From an uncultured Coprococcus sp. (lineage in GTDB: Bacteria > Bacillota > Clostridia > Lachnospirales > Lachnospiraceae): a DNA stretch of 22,461 bases. Positions 7,688 through 15,966 of the stretch are shown here, piece by piece. The position numbers and the translations under genes were made by a program. The notes beneath the pieces were generated by a model that did not search any database, had not been told where the DNA came from, and saw nothing but the letters and a program-made list of their open reading frames with translations. The stretch is taken from NCBI GenBank assembly GCA_900548215.1, contig URJI01000046.1, positions 1 through 22,461 on the forward strand, read 5' to 3'. The first letter of the stretch is position 1, and every line of letters begins with the position of its first letter.

Positions 7688-9043
7688 ATGGCACAGACAG
7701 TAAGTTTCGATTTTAAGAATGCAAAAGCCATGGCTACAGATGCTGATATAGCAGCAATAAAAGATCAGGTTGTAGCTGCAAAGGCAACACTTGTAAACAA
7801 GACCGGTGAGGGAAATGATTTCCTTGGATGGATCGATCTTCCAGTAGACTATGACAAGGAAGAGTTTGCCAGAATCAAGAAGGCAGCAGCCAGGATACAG
7901 GCAGATTCAGACGTGCTCGTAGTAATCGGTATCGGTGGTTCTTACCTGGGTGCAAGAGCAGCCATCGAAGCTTTAAGACACAGCTTTTACAATTCCGTTG
8001 ACAAGTCAATCCGCAAGACTCCTGAGATCTACTATGCAGGATCAAACATCAGCAGCACATACATGGCTCACCTGCTCCAGGTGATCGGTGACAGAGATTT
8101 CTCTATCAACATCATCTCAAAGTCAGGTACAACAACAGAGCCAGGCATCGCTTCAAGAATCTTCAAGAAGAAGCTTGTTGAGAAGTATGGCAAGGAAGGT
8201 GCGGCTAAGAGAATTTATGCCACAACAGACAAGGCAAAGGGAGCTTTAAAGACACTTGCAACAGAGGAAGGCTATGAGACATTTGTAGTTCCTGATGATG
8301 TAGGAGGACGTTTCTCAGTTCTCACAGCAGTTGGTCTTCTGCCAATCGCAGTAAGCGGTGCTGATATAGATAAGCTTATGGAAGGTGCAGCTTCAGCAAG
8401 AAAGGATTGTCTTGCACAGGACTTCGACGATTCAGATGCTATGAAGTATGCAGCAGTAAGAAATGTACTGTACAATAAGGGCAAGTCAATCGAGATCCTT
8501 GCTAACTTTGAGCCGGCACTCCATTATGTATCAGAGTGGTGGAAGCAGCTCTACGGCGAGAGCGAGGGCAAGGATGGCAAGGGACTTTTCCCAACAGCTA
8601 CAGACTTTACAACAGACCTTCACTCACTTGGACAGTTCATCCAGCAGGGTTCACAGAATCATTTCGAGACAGTTATCAATGTTGTAAATCCAACATGTGA
8701 GATCGTTATGGAGGCTGAGGACTCAGATCTTGACGGACTTAACTATCTTGCAGGCAAGACTGTTGATTTCGCAAACAAGAGTGCTATGAACGGAACTATC
8801 CTTGCACATGCAGACGGCGGCATACCTATCATCCAGATCAACATCGACAAGATCGATGAGTTTACTCTCGGTGAGCTGTTCTACACATTTGAGTTCGCAT
8901 GTGGTGTAAGTGGATACACACTCGGTGTAAACCCATTCAACCAGCCAGGTGTGGAGAGCTACAAGAAGAACATGTTCGCTCTTCTCGGCAAGCCTGGAAA
9001 CGAGGAGCTTGGCAAAGAGCTGCTTGCAAGGATCAACGGCTAA
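7688..9043 (+). CDS. pgi: Glucose-6-phosphate isomerase
   Basis: This cytoplasmic glycolytic enzyme interconverts glucose 6-phosphate and fructose 6-phosphate. The 451-residue length fits the short Firmicute type (about 450), not the 550-residue enterobacterial type. Visible motifs: the sugar-phosphate-binding SIS segment SGTTTEP (146-152), family signature GGRFSVLTAVG (206-216) and second signature GVNPFNQPGVE (413-423), followed by SYKKNM. I chose ATG 7688 (MAQTVSFDF) because a strong AAGGAGAG ends about 9 bases before it and the promoter's start point excludes ATG 7634. The codon choice is strongly biased, as expected for a highly expressed gene. It has its own promoter and terminator. Confidence 0.97.
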   Translation: MAQTVSFDFKNAKAMATDADIAAIKDQVVAAKATLVNKTGEGNDFLGWIDLPVDYDKEEFARIKKAAARIQADSDVLVVIGIGGSYLGARAAIEALRHSFYNSVDKSIRKTPEIYYAGSNISSTYMAHLLQVIGDRDFSINIISKSGTTTEPGIASRIFKKKLVEKYGKEGAAKRIYATTDKAKGALKTLATEEGYETFVVPDDVGGRFSVLTAVGLLPIAVSGADIDKLMEGAASARKDCLAQDFDDSDAMKYAAVRNVLYNKGKSIEILANFEPALHYVSEWWKQLYGESEGKDGKGLFPTATDFTTDLHSLGQFIQQGSQNHFETVINVVNPTCEIVMEAEDSDLDGLNYLAGKTVDFANKSAMNGTILAHADGGIPIIQINIDKIDEFTLGELFYTFEFACGVSGYTLGVNPFNQPGVESYKKNMFALLGKPGNEELGKELLARING

Positions 9044-9123
9044 TCAATACAGAGCCGGGGAAAACTGCAGATGTGTGCATGGTGCATGCAATATGTGATA
9101 TATAGAATATAAATACGTAATAT

Positions 9124-9200
9124 AAAAATACAGGTGTATACGCAGATGGTGGAGCCGGTTCAGGCTTTTGCTTTGATAAGCGTATCACCTGTATTTTTTT
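9124..9200 (+). terminator. Intrinsic terminator of pgi with a long stem
   Basis: A left arm at 9124-9143 (AAAAATACAGGTG, bulged T, ATACGC) pairs with 9180-9198 over 19 base pairs and ends in a run of seven T. The loop is unusually long (36 bases) and contains a minor AGCC/GGCT hairpin. The A-run on the left would allow some activity in the other direction, but no minus-strand gene ends here. Confidence 0.85.
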
Positions 9201-9215
9201 GCAATTCTATATTTC

Positions 9216-9244
9216 TTGTAATCGGATTGGCACAATGTTATACT
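9216..9244 (+). promoter_or_regulatory. Promoter of the gdpP-rplI-dnaB operon
   Basis: TTGTAA (9216-9221), a 17-bp spacer and TATACT (9239-9244) form a sigma-A-type promoter with a start near 9251, about 65 bases before the gdpP ATG. The same pair of hexamers with the same spacing recurs before the CAP-domain gene at 17902-17930. Confidence 0.7.
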
Positions 9245-9316
9245 TATGAAGTGTATAGGCTCGATGGGAGCACGACACTTAAATTGTTGATGTAAGGATT
9301 AGAAAGGCAGTGACAT

Positions 9317-11449
9317 ATGAACGAGATGAGAGATGTAGAGGGGCTGTATAACCGATACAGACAGGTTCCGTTGTATCTGATAGGAATGTTCTGTCTGATG
9401 ACAGTGTTTATGTACTTTGCAGGCATAGGCGCAGGAGTTATGGCTACTGTGTTTACAATTATATATAGTACGATATCCATCATAGTCTACCTGCGAATGA
9501 TTTCTCTATCCAAAGATCGTTATGTGGAATTTGCCATGGAACATGGCAAGATGCAGAAGGAGCTGATAAAGGAGTTTCCGGTTCCTTATGCGCTCCTTGA
9601 TGAGGATGGAAAGGTAGTGTGGGTGAATGATGAATTTTCCCGCATCACGGAGACCAGCAAGAGAAAGCTGATGAAGCTTAACATAGTACAGGTGTTTGAG
9701 GAAGTTACAGAAGAGAGTCTTCCATATCAGGAGAATGTAACAGAGGGAGAGATTGCGTTTAGTGGCCATCAGTATCGGTATGAGATACGCAGGGTGCAGG
9801 TAAATAAAATCGAGCCTGATCCTGAGGAAGCCGATGAAGGTGAGAAGAAAGGTGATGGAGAGGGGTTAAAGACTGATGATGGCATCAAGGCTGATTCTGC
9901 CCACGGCTTACGACATCATGGCAAGACGGACACTTTCCTTGCTTTTTATATGTTTGATACCACAGTCGTAAAACAGCTCACACAGGAAAACCATGACCAG
10001 AAGCTGGTTGCAGGTCTTATATATATAGACAATTACGACGAGATATTTGAATCTCTTGAGGAGGTACGGCATTCCCTTCTGGTTGCCCTTGTCGACAGAA
10101 AGATCAACAAGTATATGGCGAATGTGGATGCGATAGTCAAGAACCTGGAGAAGGACAAGTATATGTTCGTTATGCCGCAGAAGTACCTTGACCAGCTGAG
10201 GGAGAACAAATTCGCTTTGTTAGATGAGGTAAAGGCCATCAACATAGGAAATGATCTTCCGCTTACCTTAAGTATAAGTCTGGGTACGGATTACAAGAGT
10301 TTTATAGAGAACTTTGAGGCTGCGAGATCGGCTATGGAGCTGGCTCTTGGAAGAGGCGGCGACCAGGCTGTTATCAAATCTGCCGACAGGATAACTTATT
10401 TTGGCGGCAAAAGCCAGGGAACTGAGAAGTCTACAAGGGTTAAGGCGAGGGTCAAGACGCTTGCCTTTATGGAGCTTCTTGAGACCAAGGAGAAGGTTAT
10501 CATCATGGCGCACAAGAACCCGGATATGGATGCATTTGGTTCAGGCATAGGTATTTACAAGATGGTGACAGCCATGGGCAAGAAAGCTCATATTGTTGTA
10601 AATGAGGTCTCATCGGCAATCAGTCCTATATACGGTAACTTTACTACAAGCAGTATTTACCCGGATGATATGATCATCAATAACGACCAGGCGCTTGGTC
10701 TGGTGGATGACGATACTGTTGTAGTTGTTACGGATGTGAACAATCCTACACTTACCGAATGTGAGGAACTGCTTTCCTATGCGAAGAGCATTGTTGTATT
10801 TGACCATCACAGGCAGACAAGGGATGTCATTGCAAATGCTACACTCTCTTATATAGAGCCATTTGCGTCGTCGGCATGTGAGATGATCGCAGAGATGCTG
10901 CAATACATGGATGAGAAGATCAAGCTCAGACCAACTGAGGCGGATGCCATGTATGCTGGAATATTGATAGATACAGATAATTTCCTGAGCAAGACAGGCG
11001 TGAGGACTTTTGAGGCTGCGGCATTCCTCAAGAGAAGCGGCGCTGATGTCATGCGTGTCAGAAAGATGTTCAGAACAGATATTGAGACATACAGGCAGAA
11101 AGCAGCCGGGGTCAGTCATGCCGAGATGGTGCTTGATTCATTTGCAATATCAATCATCACACCGGAGAAGGGACCTGAATCTCCGCTGGTGCTCACTGCA
11201 AAGATTGCAAATGAGATGCTTGACATAGCAGGCGTCAGAGCATCATTTGTCATAGCCCAGATGGGATCCGATGTAAAGATAAGTGCGAGAGCCATAGATG
11301 ATGTGAATGTACAGATTATCATGGAGCGCATGGGTGGTGGCGGCCATGCGAATGTTGCAGCTGCCCAGTTTGCAAATGCAAACGCTGAGGATATAAAGAA
11401 AGAGCTTGTGGAGCTGCTCAATGAGATGTACAAGGAAGGAGACATATAG
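9317..11449 (+). CDS. gdpP: Cyclic-di-AMP phosphodiesterase, GdpP type
   Basis: This membrane-bound phosphodiesterase hydrolyses c-di-AMP to pApA, a messenger that controls potassium and osmolyte balance and wall integrity. Two membrane segments (about 17-36 and 39-59) are followed by a PAS-like domain (about 83-200), a degenerate GGDEF domain (about 225-370, no GGDEF signature) and the DHH/DHHA1 catalytic unit. Catalytic metal ligands are visible: His399, Asp403 and Asp405 (AHKNPDMDAFGSG), Asp473, and DHH at 496-498. The DHHA1 glycine motif GGGGH is at 673-677. At 710 residues it is longer than the roughly 660 of B. subtilis GdpP. The extra length includes a charged Lys/Glu/Asp-rich segment at about 163-205. 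ATG 9317 follows AAAGG. rplI starts 3 bases after its stop, the same order as in B. subtilis. Confidence 0.95.
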   Translation: MNEMRDVEGLYNRYRQVPLYLIGMFCLMTVFMYFAGIGAGVMATVFTIIYSTISIIVYLRMISLSKDRYVEFAMEHGKMQKELIKEFPVPYALLDEDGKVVWVNDEFSRITETSKRKLMKLNIVQVFEEVTEESLPYQENVTEGEIAFSGHQYRYEIRRVQVNKIEPDPEEADEGEKKGDGEGLKTDDGIKADSAHGLRHHGKTDTFLAFYMFDTTVVKQLTQENHDQKLVAGLIYIDNYDEIFESLEEVRHSLLVALVDRKINKYMANVDAIVKNLEKDKYMFVMPQKYLDQLRENKFALLDEVKAINIGNDLPLTLSISLGTDYKSFIENFEAARSAMELALGRGGDQAVIKSADRITYFGGKSQGTEKSTRVKARVKTLAFMELLETKEKVIIMAHKNPDMDAFGSGIGIYKMVTAMGKKAHIVVNEVSSAISPIYGNFTTSSIYPDDMIINNDQALGLVDDDTVVVVTDVNNPTLTECEELLSYAKSIVVFDHHRQTRDVIANATLSYIEPFASSACEMIAEMLQYMDEKIKLRPTEADAMYAGILIDTDNFLSKTGVRTFEAAAFLKRSGADVMRVRKMFRTDIETYRQKAAGVSHAEMVLDSFAISIITPEKGPESPLVLTAKIANEMLDIAGVRASFVIAQMGSDVKISARAIDDVNVQIIMERMGGGGHANVAAAQFANANAEDIKKELVELLNEMYKEGDI

Positions 11450-11452
11450 AAC

Positions 11453-11899
11453 ATGAAAGTTATATTATTACAGGATGTAAAGAGCCTTGGCAAGAAAGAC
11501 GCTATGGTTGAGGTGAATGAGGGATATGCAAGGAATTTCATCATTCCAAAGAAGCTGGGAATTGAGGCTACACCTAAGAATCTCAATGATTTCAAACTGA
11601 AGAAGGCACATGAGGAGAAAGTAGCTGCTGAAAATCTTGCGGAGGCAAAGGCACTTGCTGCTGAGCTTGAGAAGTCATCAATAACAGTGAAGATCAAGGT
11701 CGGCGAAGGAGGAAGATCATTTGGATCTGTGTCGACAAAGGAGATTTCAGATGCGCTTAAGAATCAGCTTGGAAAGGATATAGACAAGAAGAAGATAGTT
11801 ATGAAGGATTCCATCAAGGCGGTCGGAAGTTTCACGGTTAAGATCAAGCTTCATCCGGAGGTTCAGGCAGAACTCAGCGTAAAGGTTGAGGAGGCTTAA
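11453..11899 (+). CDS. rplI: 50S ribosomal protein L9
   Basis: The protein has 148 residues, the normal length for L9. It begins with the RNA-binding N-domain signature MKVILLQDVKSLGKKDAMVEVNEGYARNFIIPKKLG. A long charged central helix (about 45-75) leads to a C-domain with GEGGRSFGSVSTKEI. L9 binds 23S rRNA near the L1 stalk and supports reading-frame fidelity. Its ribosome binding site (AAGGAAGGAG) lies inside the last codons of gdpP and only 3 bases separate the genes, so translation is probably coupled. The next gene, dnaB, starts 5 bases after its stop. Confidence 0.97.
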   Translation: MKVILLQDVKSLGKKDAMVEVNEGYARNFIIPKKLGIEATPKNLNDFKLKKAHEEKVAAENLAEAKALAAELEKSSITVKIKVGEGGRSFGSVSTKEISDALKNQLGKDIDKKKIVMKDSIKAVGSFTVKIKLHPEVQAELSVKVEEA

Positions 11900-11904
11900 C
11901 TGCC

Positions 11905-13236
11905 ATGGAAGACGCATTTGTAAAGAGAAAACTTCCCTACAATCTCGATGCTGAGAAGTCGGTCATCGGTTCCATGCTTATGGACAGAGATGCTATAGTG
12001 GATGCGGCGGATATGCTTGTGAGCGACGACTTCTTCAATCGGCAGTATGGAATACTGTTTGAGAATATGGTGGAGCTTTTCAAAGAGGGCAAAGCAGTAG
12101 ATCTTGTCACGCTTAAGAATAAGCTCGATGAGAACAATGTACCTGATGAGGTCATAAGTTCCAAGGTAATAGCAGAGATACTGGACACTGTACCAACGTC
12201 TGTGAATGCAAAGCATTATGCACAGATCGTTGCTGACAAGTCTGTTTTGCGTAAGACCATCAAGTTGTGCGAGACAGTGGAGAAGGATTGTTATCTTGAC
12301 TCGGAGGGAGTCGAGGTGCTTTTGGAACGTGCAGAGAGCGGCGTGTTCAACATCATCAAGGAACGAAACGGTGCAAATGATTTCGTGCCGATCGACAAGG
12401 TCGTCATGAATGTCATAGATCAGATAGAGGCGGCATCGAGAAAGAACACCAGGGTAACTGGTATTCCTACGGGATTTATAGATCTGGACAATATGCTTAC
12501 CGGTCTGCATGGATCGGAGTTCATACTTGTTGCGGCGAGACCTGCCATGGGTAAGACCGCATTTGTTCTGAATATTGCCCATCATGTGGCGGTGAGAAAG
12601 AAGATCCCTACAGTTATATTTAACCTGGAGATGGACAAAGAACAGCTTGTAACACGTATGATAGCCATGGATGCGCTGGTGGACTCACAGAAGGTGCAGA
12701 CAGGACAGCTTGCTGAGGATGATTGGGATCAGGTGCTTGCAAGCTCTGAGAGTATAGCGGCATCACCTCTGTTTATAGAAGATACATCAGCTCTGACCAT
12801 ATCTGAGTTGAGATCAAAATGCAGAAAGCTTAAGAATAAGAATGGCCTTGGACTGATAATCATCGACTACCTGCAGCTGATGAGTACCACGGGAAGAGTG
12901 GAGTCGAGACAGCAGTTCGTATCTGATATGTCCAGATCGTTGAAGATGTTGGCCAGAGAGCTGGATGTTCCGGTTATAGCACTTTCACAGCTTAACCGAG
13001 ATGTTGACCGTAGACCGGATCACAGACCTGTGCTTGCGGATCTCCGTGAGTCAGGATCTATAGAGCAGGATGCCGATGTGGTTATGTTCATTTACAGAGA
13101 TGACTATTATAATCCGGATACGGACAAGAAGGGTATATCGGAGATAATCATAGCCAAGCAGAGAAAAGGTGCCACAGGATCTGTGGATCTGGTATGGCTG
13201 CAGGAATATACCAAGTTTGCCAACAAGGAGCACTAG
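11905..13236 (+). CDS. dnaB: Replicative DNA helicase DnaB (DnaC in Bacillus)
   Basis: This hexameric ATP-driven helicase unwinds DNA at the replication fork and recruits primase. The 443-residue length is typical. The N-terminal domain opens with LPYNLDAEKSVIGSMLMDRDAI. The RecA-like domain has Walker A ARPAMGKT (211-218), Walker B LIIIDYLQLM (317-326), and the H4-type segment ALSQLNRDVDRRPDHRPVLADLRESGSIEQDAD before the arginine-finger region. No intein or insertion is present. Its ribosome binding site GAGGAGG (11888-11894) lies within the end of rplI. No terminator is seen after the stop, so some read-through into the FabV-like gene is likely. Confidence 0.97.
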   Translation: MEDAFVKRKLPYNLDAEKSVIGSMLMDRDAIVDAADMLVSDDFFNRQYGILFENMVELFKEGKAVDLVTLKNKLDENNVPDEVISSKVIAEILDTVPTSVNAKHYAQIVADKSVLRKTIKLCETVEKDCYLDSEGVEVLLERAESGVFNIIKERNGANDFVPIDKVVMNVIDQIEAASRKNTRVTGIPTGFIDLDNMLTGLHGSEFILVAARPAMGKTAFVLNIAHHVAVRKKIPTVIFNLEMDKEQLVTRMIAMDALVDSQKVQTGQLAEDDWDQVLASSESIAASPLFIEDTSALTISELRSKCRKLKNKNGLGLIIIDYLQLMSTTGRVESRQQFVSDMSRSLKMLARELDVPVIALSQLNRDVDRRPDHRPVLADLRESGSIEQDADVVMFIYRDDYYNPDTDKKGISEIIIAKQRKGATGSVDLVWLQEYTKFANKEH

Positions 13237-13246
13237 AAAATATATT
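13217..13246 (+). promoter_or_regulatory. Possible promoter of the FabV-like gene
   Basis: TTGCCA (13217-13222) and TATATT (13241-13246) with an 18-bp spacer overlap the end of dnaB and would start a very short leader just before the AAGGAG at 13256-13261. The match is modest. The gene may instead be read only from the gdpP operon. Confidence 0.35.
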
Positions 13247-13269
13247 ATGTTTTATAAGGAGAATTTGAG

Positions 13270-14433
13270 ATGGTAGTTGAACCAAGAGTAAAGGATTTTA
13301 TATGTACAACAGCTCATCCTGTCGGATGCGCACAGAACGTGAAGAACCAGATTGAGTATGTAAAGTCAAAGGGAACAGCAAAGAGCGGGGAAGCACCTAA
13401 GAAGGTTCTTGTGATCGGCTCATCAACAGGCTATGGACTTGCTTCACGTATCGCAGCAGCATTTGGCTATGGTGCAGATACCCTCGGAGTTATGTTCGAG
13501 AAGGAGTCGAATGGTCGCCGTACAGCGACTGCAGGTTTCTACAACAACAGAGCATTTGAGGAGGAGGCTCATAAGGCTGGTCTCTATGCTAAGTCTATAA
13601 ATGGCGATGCCTTCTCAGTGGAGATCAAGGAGCAGGTGATTGAGACCATAAAGGCAGACATGGGCAAGATTGATATGATCGTATACAGCCTTGCAGCGCC
13701 TAGAAGAACTACACCTGATGGAACAAAGTACACATCAGTTCTCAAGACAGTTGGCGATGAATACACCAACAAGACTCTTGTACTCAAGGACAACACAATC
13801 ACAGAGGCGCATATCACAGCGGCAAATGAGGACGAGATCAAAGCAACCATCAAGGTCATGGGCGGCGAGGACTGGATCGACTGGATGCAGGCACTCTCTG
13901 ATGCGGGAGTTTTAGCTGATAATGTGATCACAGTTGCGTATTCATATATAGGACCAAAGATCACATTCCCGATTTATGCTGAGGGATCTATCGGACAGGC
14001 AAAGAAGGATCTGTACAAGTCAGCAGATATCATAAATGAGAGGTTCCCTAACATAAAGGCAAAGATAGCAATCAACAAAGCTCTTGTAACTCAGTCAAGT
14101 GCGGCAATTCCTATCGTTCCTCTGTACATCACACTTCTCTACAAAGTTATGAAGGAGAAAGGTCTCCATGAGGGTTGTATAGAGCAGATGCAGAGACTGT
14201 TTATGGACAAGATTCTGGACGACACCCAGGTTGATGATAACGGATTTATCCGTATGGACGATTGGGAGATGAGAGATGATGTTCAGGCGGTTGTTGCAGA
14301 GCACTGGGATACAGTAAACAATGACAATGTAAAAGATATAGCCGATATTGATGGATACTGGGAGGACTTCTACAACATGTTCGGTTTCAAGATCGACGGT
14401 GTGGACTACTCTGCAGACGTAGATATCATGTAA
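13270..14433 (+). CDS. fabV: FabV/TER-family enoyl-ACP (trans-2-enoyl-CoA) reductase
   Basis: This is an NAD(P)H-dependent reductase of the trans-2-enoyl double bond, either in the last step of fatty-acid elongation (FabV) or in crotonyl-CoA reduction (TER); sequence alone does not separate these. The 387 residues are close to the family's roughly 400. The Rossmann nucleotide-binding motif is GSSTGYG (50-56). The catalytic pair follows the family's Tyr-x8-Lys pattern, Tyr236 and Lys245 (YAEGSIGQAK), nearly the numbering of Vibrio FabV. The segment YSLAAPRRTTPDG is also typical. An AAGGAG lies 8 bases before ATG 13270. The gene follows dnaB by 33 bases and is closed by a hairpin at 14450-14490. 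Confidence 0.93.
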   Translation: MVVEPRVKDFICTTAHPVGCAQNVKNQIEYVKSKGTAKSGEAPKKVLVIGSSTGYGLASRIAAAFGYGADTLGVMFEKESNGRRTATAGFYNNRAFEEEAHKAGLYAKSINGDAFSVEIKEQVIETIKADMGKIDMIVYSLAAPRRTTPDGTKYTSVLKTVGDEYTNKTLVLKDNTITEAHITAANEDEIKATIKVMGGEDWIDWMQALSDAGVLADNVITVAYSYIGPKITFPIYAEGSIGQAKKDLYKSADIINERFPNIKAKIAINKALVTQSSAAIPIVPLYITLLYKVMKEKGLHEGCIEQMQRLFMDKILDDTQVDDNGFIRMDDWEMRDDVQAVVAEHWDTVNNDNVKDIADIDGYWEDFYNMFGFKIDGVDYSADVDIM

Positions 14434-14449
14434 TTTCATAATATATAAA

Positions 14450-14490
14450 AAGACTACCCCACAGATTCATGGAATTTGCGGGGTGTTCTT
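14450..14490 (+). terminator. Probable terminator after the FabV-like gene
   Basis: ACCCC pairs with GGGGT, extended inside by CA/TG and ATTC/GAAT around ATG, and outside by partial AAGA/TCTT pairing. The T-tract after it (TGTTCTTG) is interrupted, so termination may be incomplete. Confidence 0.6.
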
Positions 14491-14506
14491 GTGAAGACGC
14501 ACTTAT

Positions 14507-14535
14507 TTGCAAAGCTGCAGGTTTTCAAGTATACA
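14507..14535 (+). promoter_or_regulatory. Promoter of the HAD phosphatase gene
   Basis: TTGCAA (14507-14512), a 17-bp spacer and TATACA (14530-14535) lie just before the AAGGAGG ribosome binding site. The transcript start near 14542 leaves almost no leader and rules out a start at the upstream in-frame ATG (14476). Confidence 0.55.
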
Positions 14536-14553
14536 ATTTTACAAGGAGGACGT

Positions 14554-15216
14554 ATGTACAGATATTTGTTGTTTGATCTGGATGGCACTATCACTAAGTC
14601 AGAGGAAGGAATATTTAATTGTATAAAATATGCACTGGACTGGGCGGGCATTCCGTACCCGGAGCAGCCAGTGTTCAGAAGTTTTATAGGACCTTCACTG
14701 TATGATTCTTTCGTGAGAGAGTTCGGCATGGATGATGCGAAAGCAAAGGAGATGGTTGCGAAGTATAGAGAGAGATACAACGTTGTGGGTCTCTTCGAGG
14801 CAGAGGTGTATGATGAAGTGGAAGATACCCTTCGTTCTCTAAAGGGGAGAGGGTGCGTACTCTCGGTGGCAACCAGTAAACCGACTGAGCCGACGCTTCG
14901 AATACTTGAAAAATTTGATGTGAGAAAATACTTTGATGTTGTTGTTGGAAGCAATCCAGACGGAACTGGATCAGACAAGAAGAATATCATATCCCAGGTG
15001 CTTGAAAGCCTTAAAAAAGATCACGATTTGACAGAAGAAATGATCCAGGACGGACAGGCTGTAATGGTAGGCGACAGACGCTACGACATAGAAGGCGGTA
15101 AAGCCTGCGGTCTCCAGACTATAGGTGTCCTCTATGGCTATGGCAGCAGGGAAGAATTTGAGGCTGCCGGAGCTGACCACATAGTAGAAACTCCGGATGA
15201 AATATTAGAGTTATAG
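14554..15216 (+). CDS. HAD-superfamily phosphatase, phosphoglycolate phosphatase/5'-nucleotidase-like
   Basis: This is a cytoplasmic 220-residue hydrolase of HAD subfamily IA. Motif I is DLDGT with nucleophile Asp8 and acid/base Asp10. The helical C1 cap covers about 17-80 (FRSFIGPSLYDSFVREFGM). Motif II is Thr107/Ser108 in VATSKP, motif III is Lys142/143, and motif IV is MVGDRRYD with Asp174 and Asp178. All catalytic residues are present. Relatives dephosphorylate phosphoglycolate, pyrophosphate or nucleoside monophosphates, and the substrate cannot be fixed from sequence. I chose ATG 14554 because AAGGAGG (14543-14549) precedes it; the longer in-frame start at 14476 falls in the preceding terminator region. 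It appears to be a single-gene unit, convergent with the rhomboid operon. Confidence 0.9.
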   Translation: MYRYLLFDLDGTITKSEEGIFNCIKYALDWAGIPYPEQPVFRSFIGPSLYDSFVREFGMDDAKAKEMVAKYRERYNVVGLFEAEVYDEVEDTLRSLKGRGCVLSVATSKPTEPTLRILEKFDVRKYFDVVVGSNPDGTGSDKKNIISQVLESLKKDHDLTEEMIQDGQAVMVGDRRYDIEGGKACGLQTIGVLYGYGSREEFEAAGADHIVETPDEILEL

Positions 15217-15239
15217 AAAGAAATATATAGATAATACTG

Positions 15240-15260
15240 TCTGTCATTATATCTGACAGA
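15240..15260. other. Small hairpin upstream of the shared terminator
   Basis: TCTGTCA and TGACAGA form a perfect 7-bp stem around TTATATC. It lies between the HAD stop codon and the larger bidirectional hairpin and may protect the 3' end of the mRNA. No T-run follows. Confidence 0.4.
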
Positions 15261-15270
15261 GATATAAAGT

Positions 15271-15320
15271 AGAGCCTGTGTATATGTAAGTCGGGTGTGA
15301 TTACATATGCACAGGCTCTG
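15271..15320. terminator. Bidirectional hairpin between convergent genes
   Basis: AGAGCCTGTG-T-ATATGTAA pairs with TTACATAT-G-CACAGGCTCT over about 18 base pairs around a loop of roughly 11 bases. It lies between the HAD gene (plus) and the rhomboid gene (minus). Its T-tracts are imperfect on both strands, but the stem is long and stable and its position suits a shared terminator. Confidence 0.75.
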
Positions 15321-15364
15321 TCTTGATTCTGATTTGTAATGGGTTATATGTATGACAAATAAGA

Positions 15365-15949
15365 TCATTTTCTGATATTCGCTATATATCCAAAGAACGC
15401 TCCTATAATACCTCCTATTATATGGGTGATATTGGAGACATTGTCCTTTATAAATACTCCATCGACAACCTGGCCGCCTATATACAATACGGCAACAAGA
15501 ATAAATGTGAGTGGTATAGATCCATCCTTAATACATGCAAATGATGACAGAAGAATGTAAGCGAATACTACTCCGCTTGCCCCCAGCAGTGCCGTTCCCG
15601 GGAAAAAGATGAAGTGGACAAGTCCTGTCATAAATGCTGTTGTAATGGTGACTACGAGCATGTCAGCTGATCCGTATTTTTCTTCAAGCAGCGGGCCGAT
15701 TACCAGAAGCAGAGTCATGTTGTTGATGAGATGACTCCAGCTTGCGTGTCCAAATACATGTGTGAACATTCTGATGTATGTAAGCGGGTCGGTCAGGGGC
15801 GCTCTATATACCTCAAATAAAAGGATGTTGCTCCTGCCGCTTGTCAGGCAGTTCAGCAGATATGCTCCCAGACAAATAAGGGCAAATCCCAGAACTACCG
15901 GTGAGTTGAATGATATCTTCAGTATTGTTTTCTGTTTGGTTTTCGCCAT
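15365..15949 (-). CDS. Rhomboid-family intramembrane serine protease
   Basis: This 194-residue integral membrane protein has about six hydrophobic segments, matching the minimal rhomboid fold. It should cleave transmembrane helices of substrate proteins within the bilayer. The catalytic Ser125 is in GASG (123-126) and the partner His176 in NITHIIGGIIGA. The oxyanion-hole motif HxxxN is His73 and Asn77 (HLINNM). All key residues are present, so it is probably active; its substrate is unknown. The minus-strand ribosome binding site AGGAG precedes the ATG at 15949. It is the third gene of a tight minus-strand operon, starting 17 bases after the stop of the transglutaminase-like gene. Confidence 0.9.
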   Translation of the reverse strand: MAKTKQKTILKISFNSPVVLGFALICLGAYLLNCLTSGRSNILLFEVYRAPLTDPLTYIRMFTHVFGHASWSHLINNMTLLLVIGPLLEEKYGSADMLVVTITTAFMTGLVHFIFFPGTALLGASGVVFAYILLSSFACIKDGSIPLTFILVAVLYIGGQVVDGVFIKDNVSNITHIIGGIIGAFFGYIANIRK

Positions 15950-15966
15950 AAACTCCTAGTCTCCAT

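Noticed and set aside
11116..11697. 193-residue antisense open frame over the gdpP/rplI junction
   Set aside because: Low-complexity Ser/Ala/Phe text produced by the codon bias of the genes opposite; both sense genes are certain.
11896..12585. 229-residue antisense open frame inside dnaB
   Set aside because: It lies fully opposite conserved DnaB coding sequence and shows no recognisable motif.
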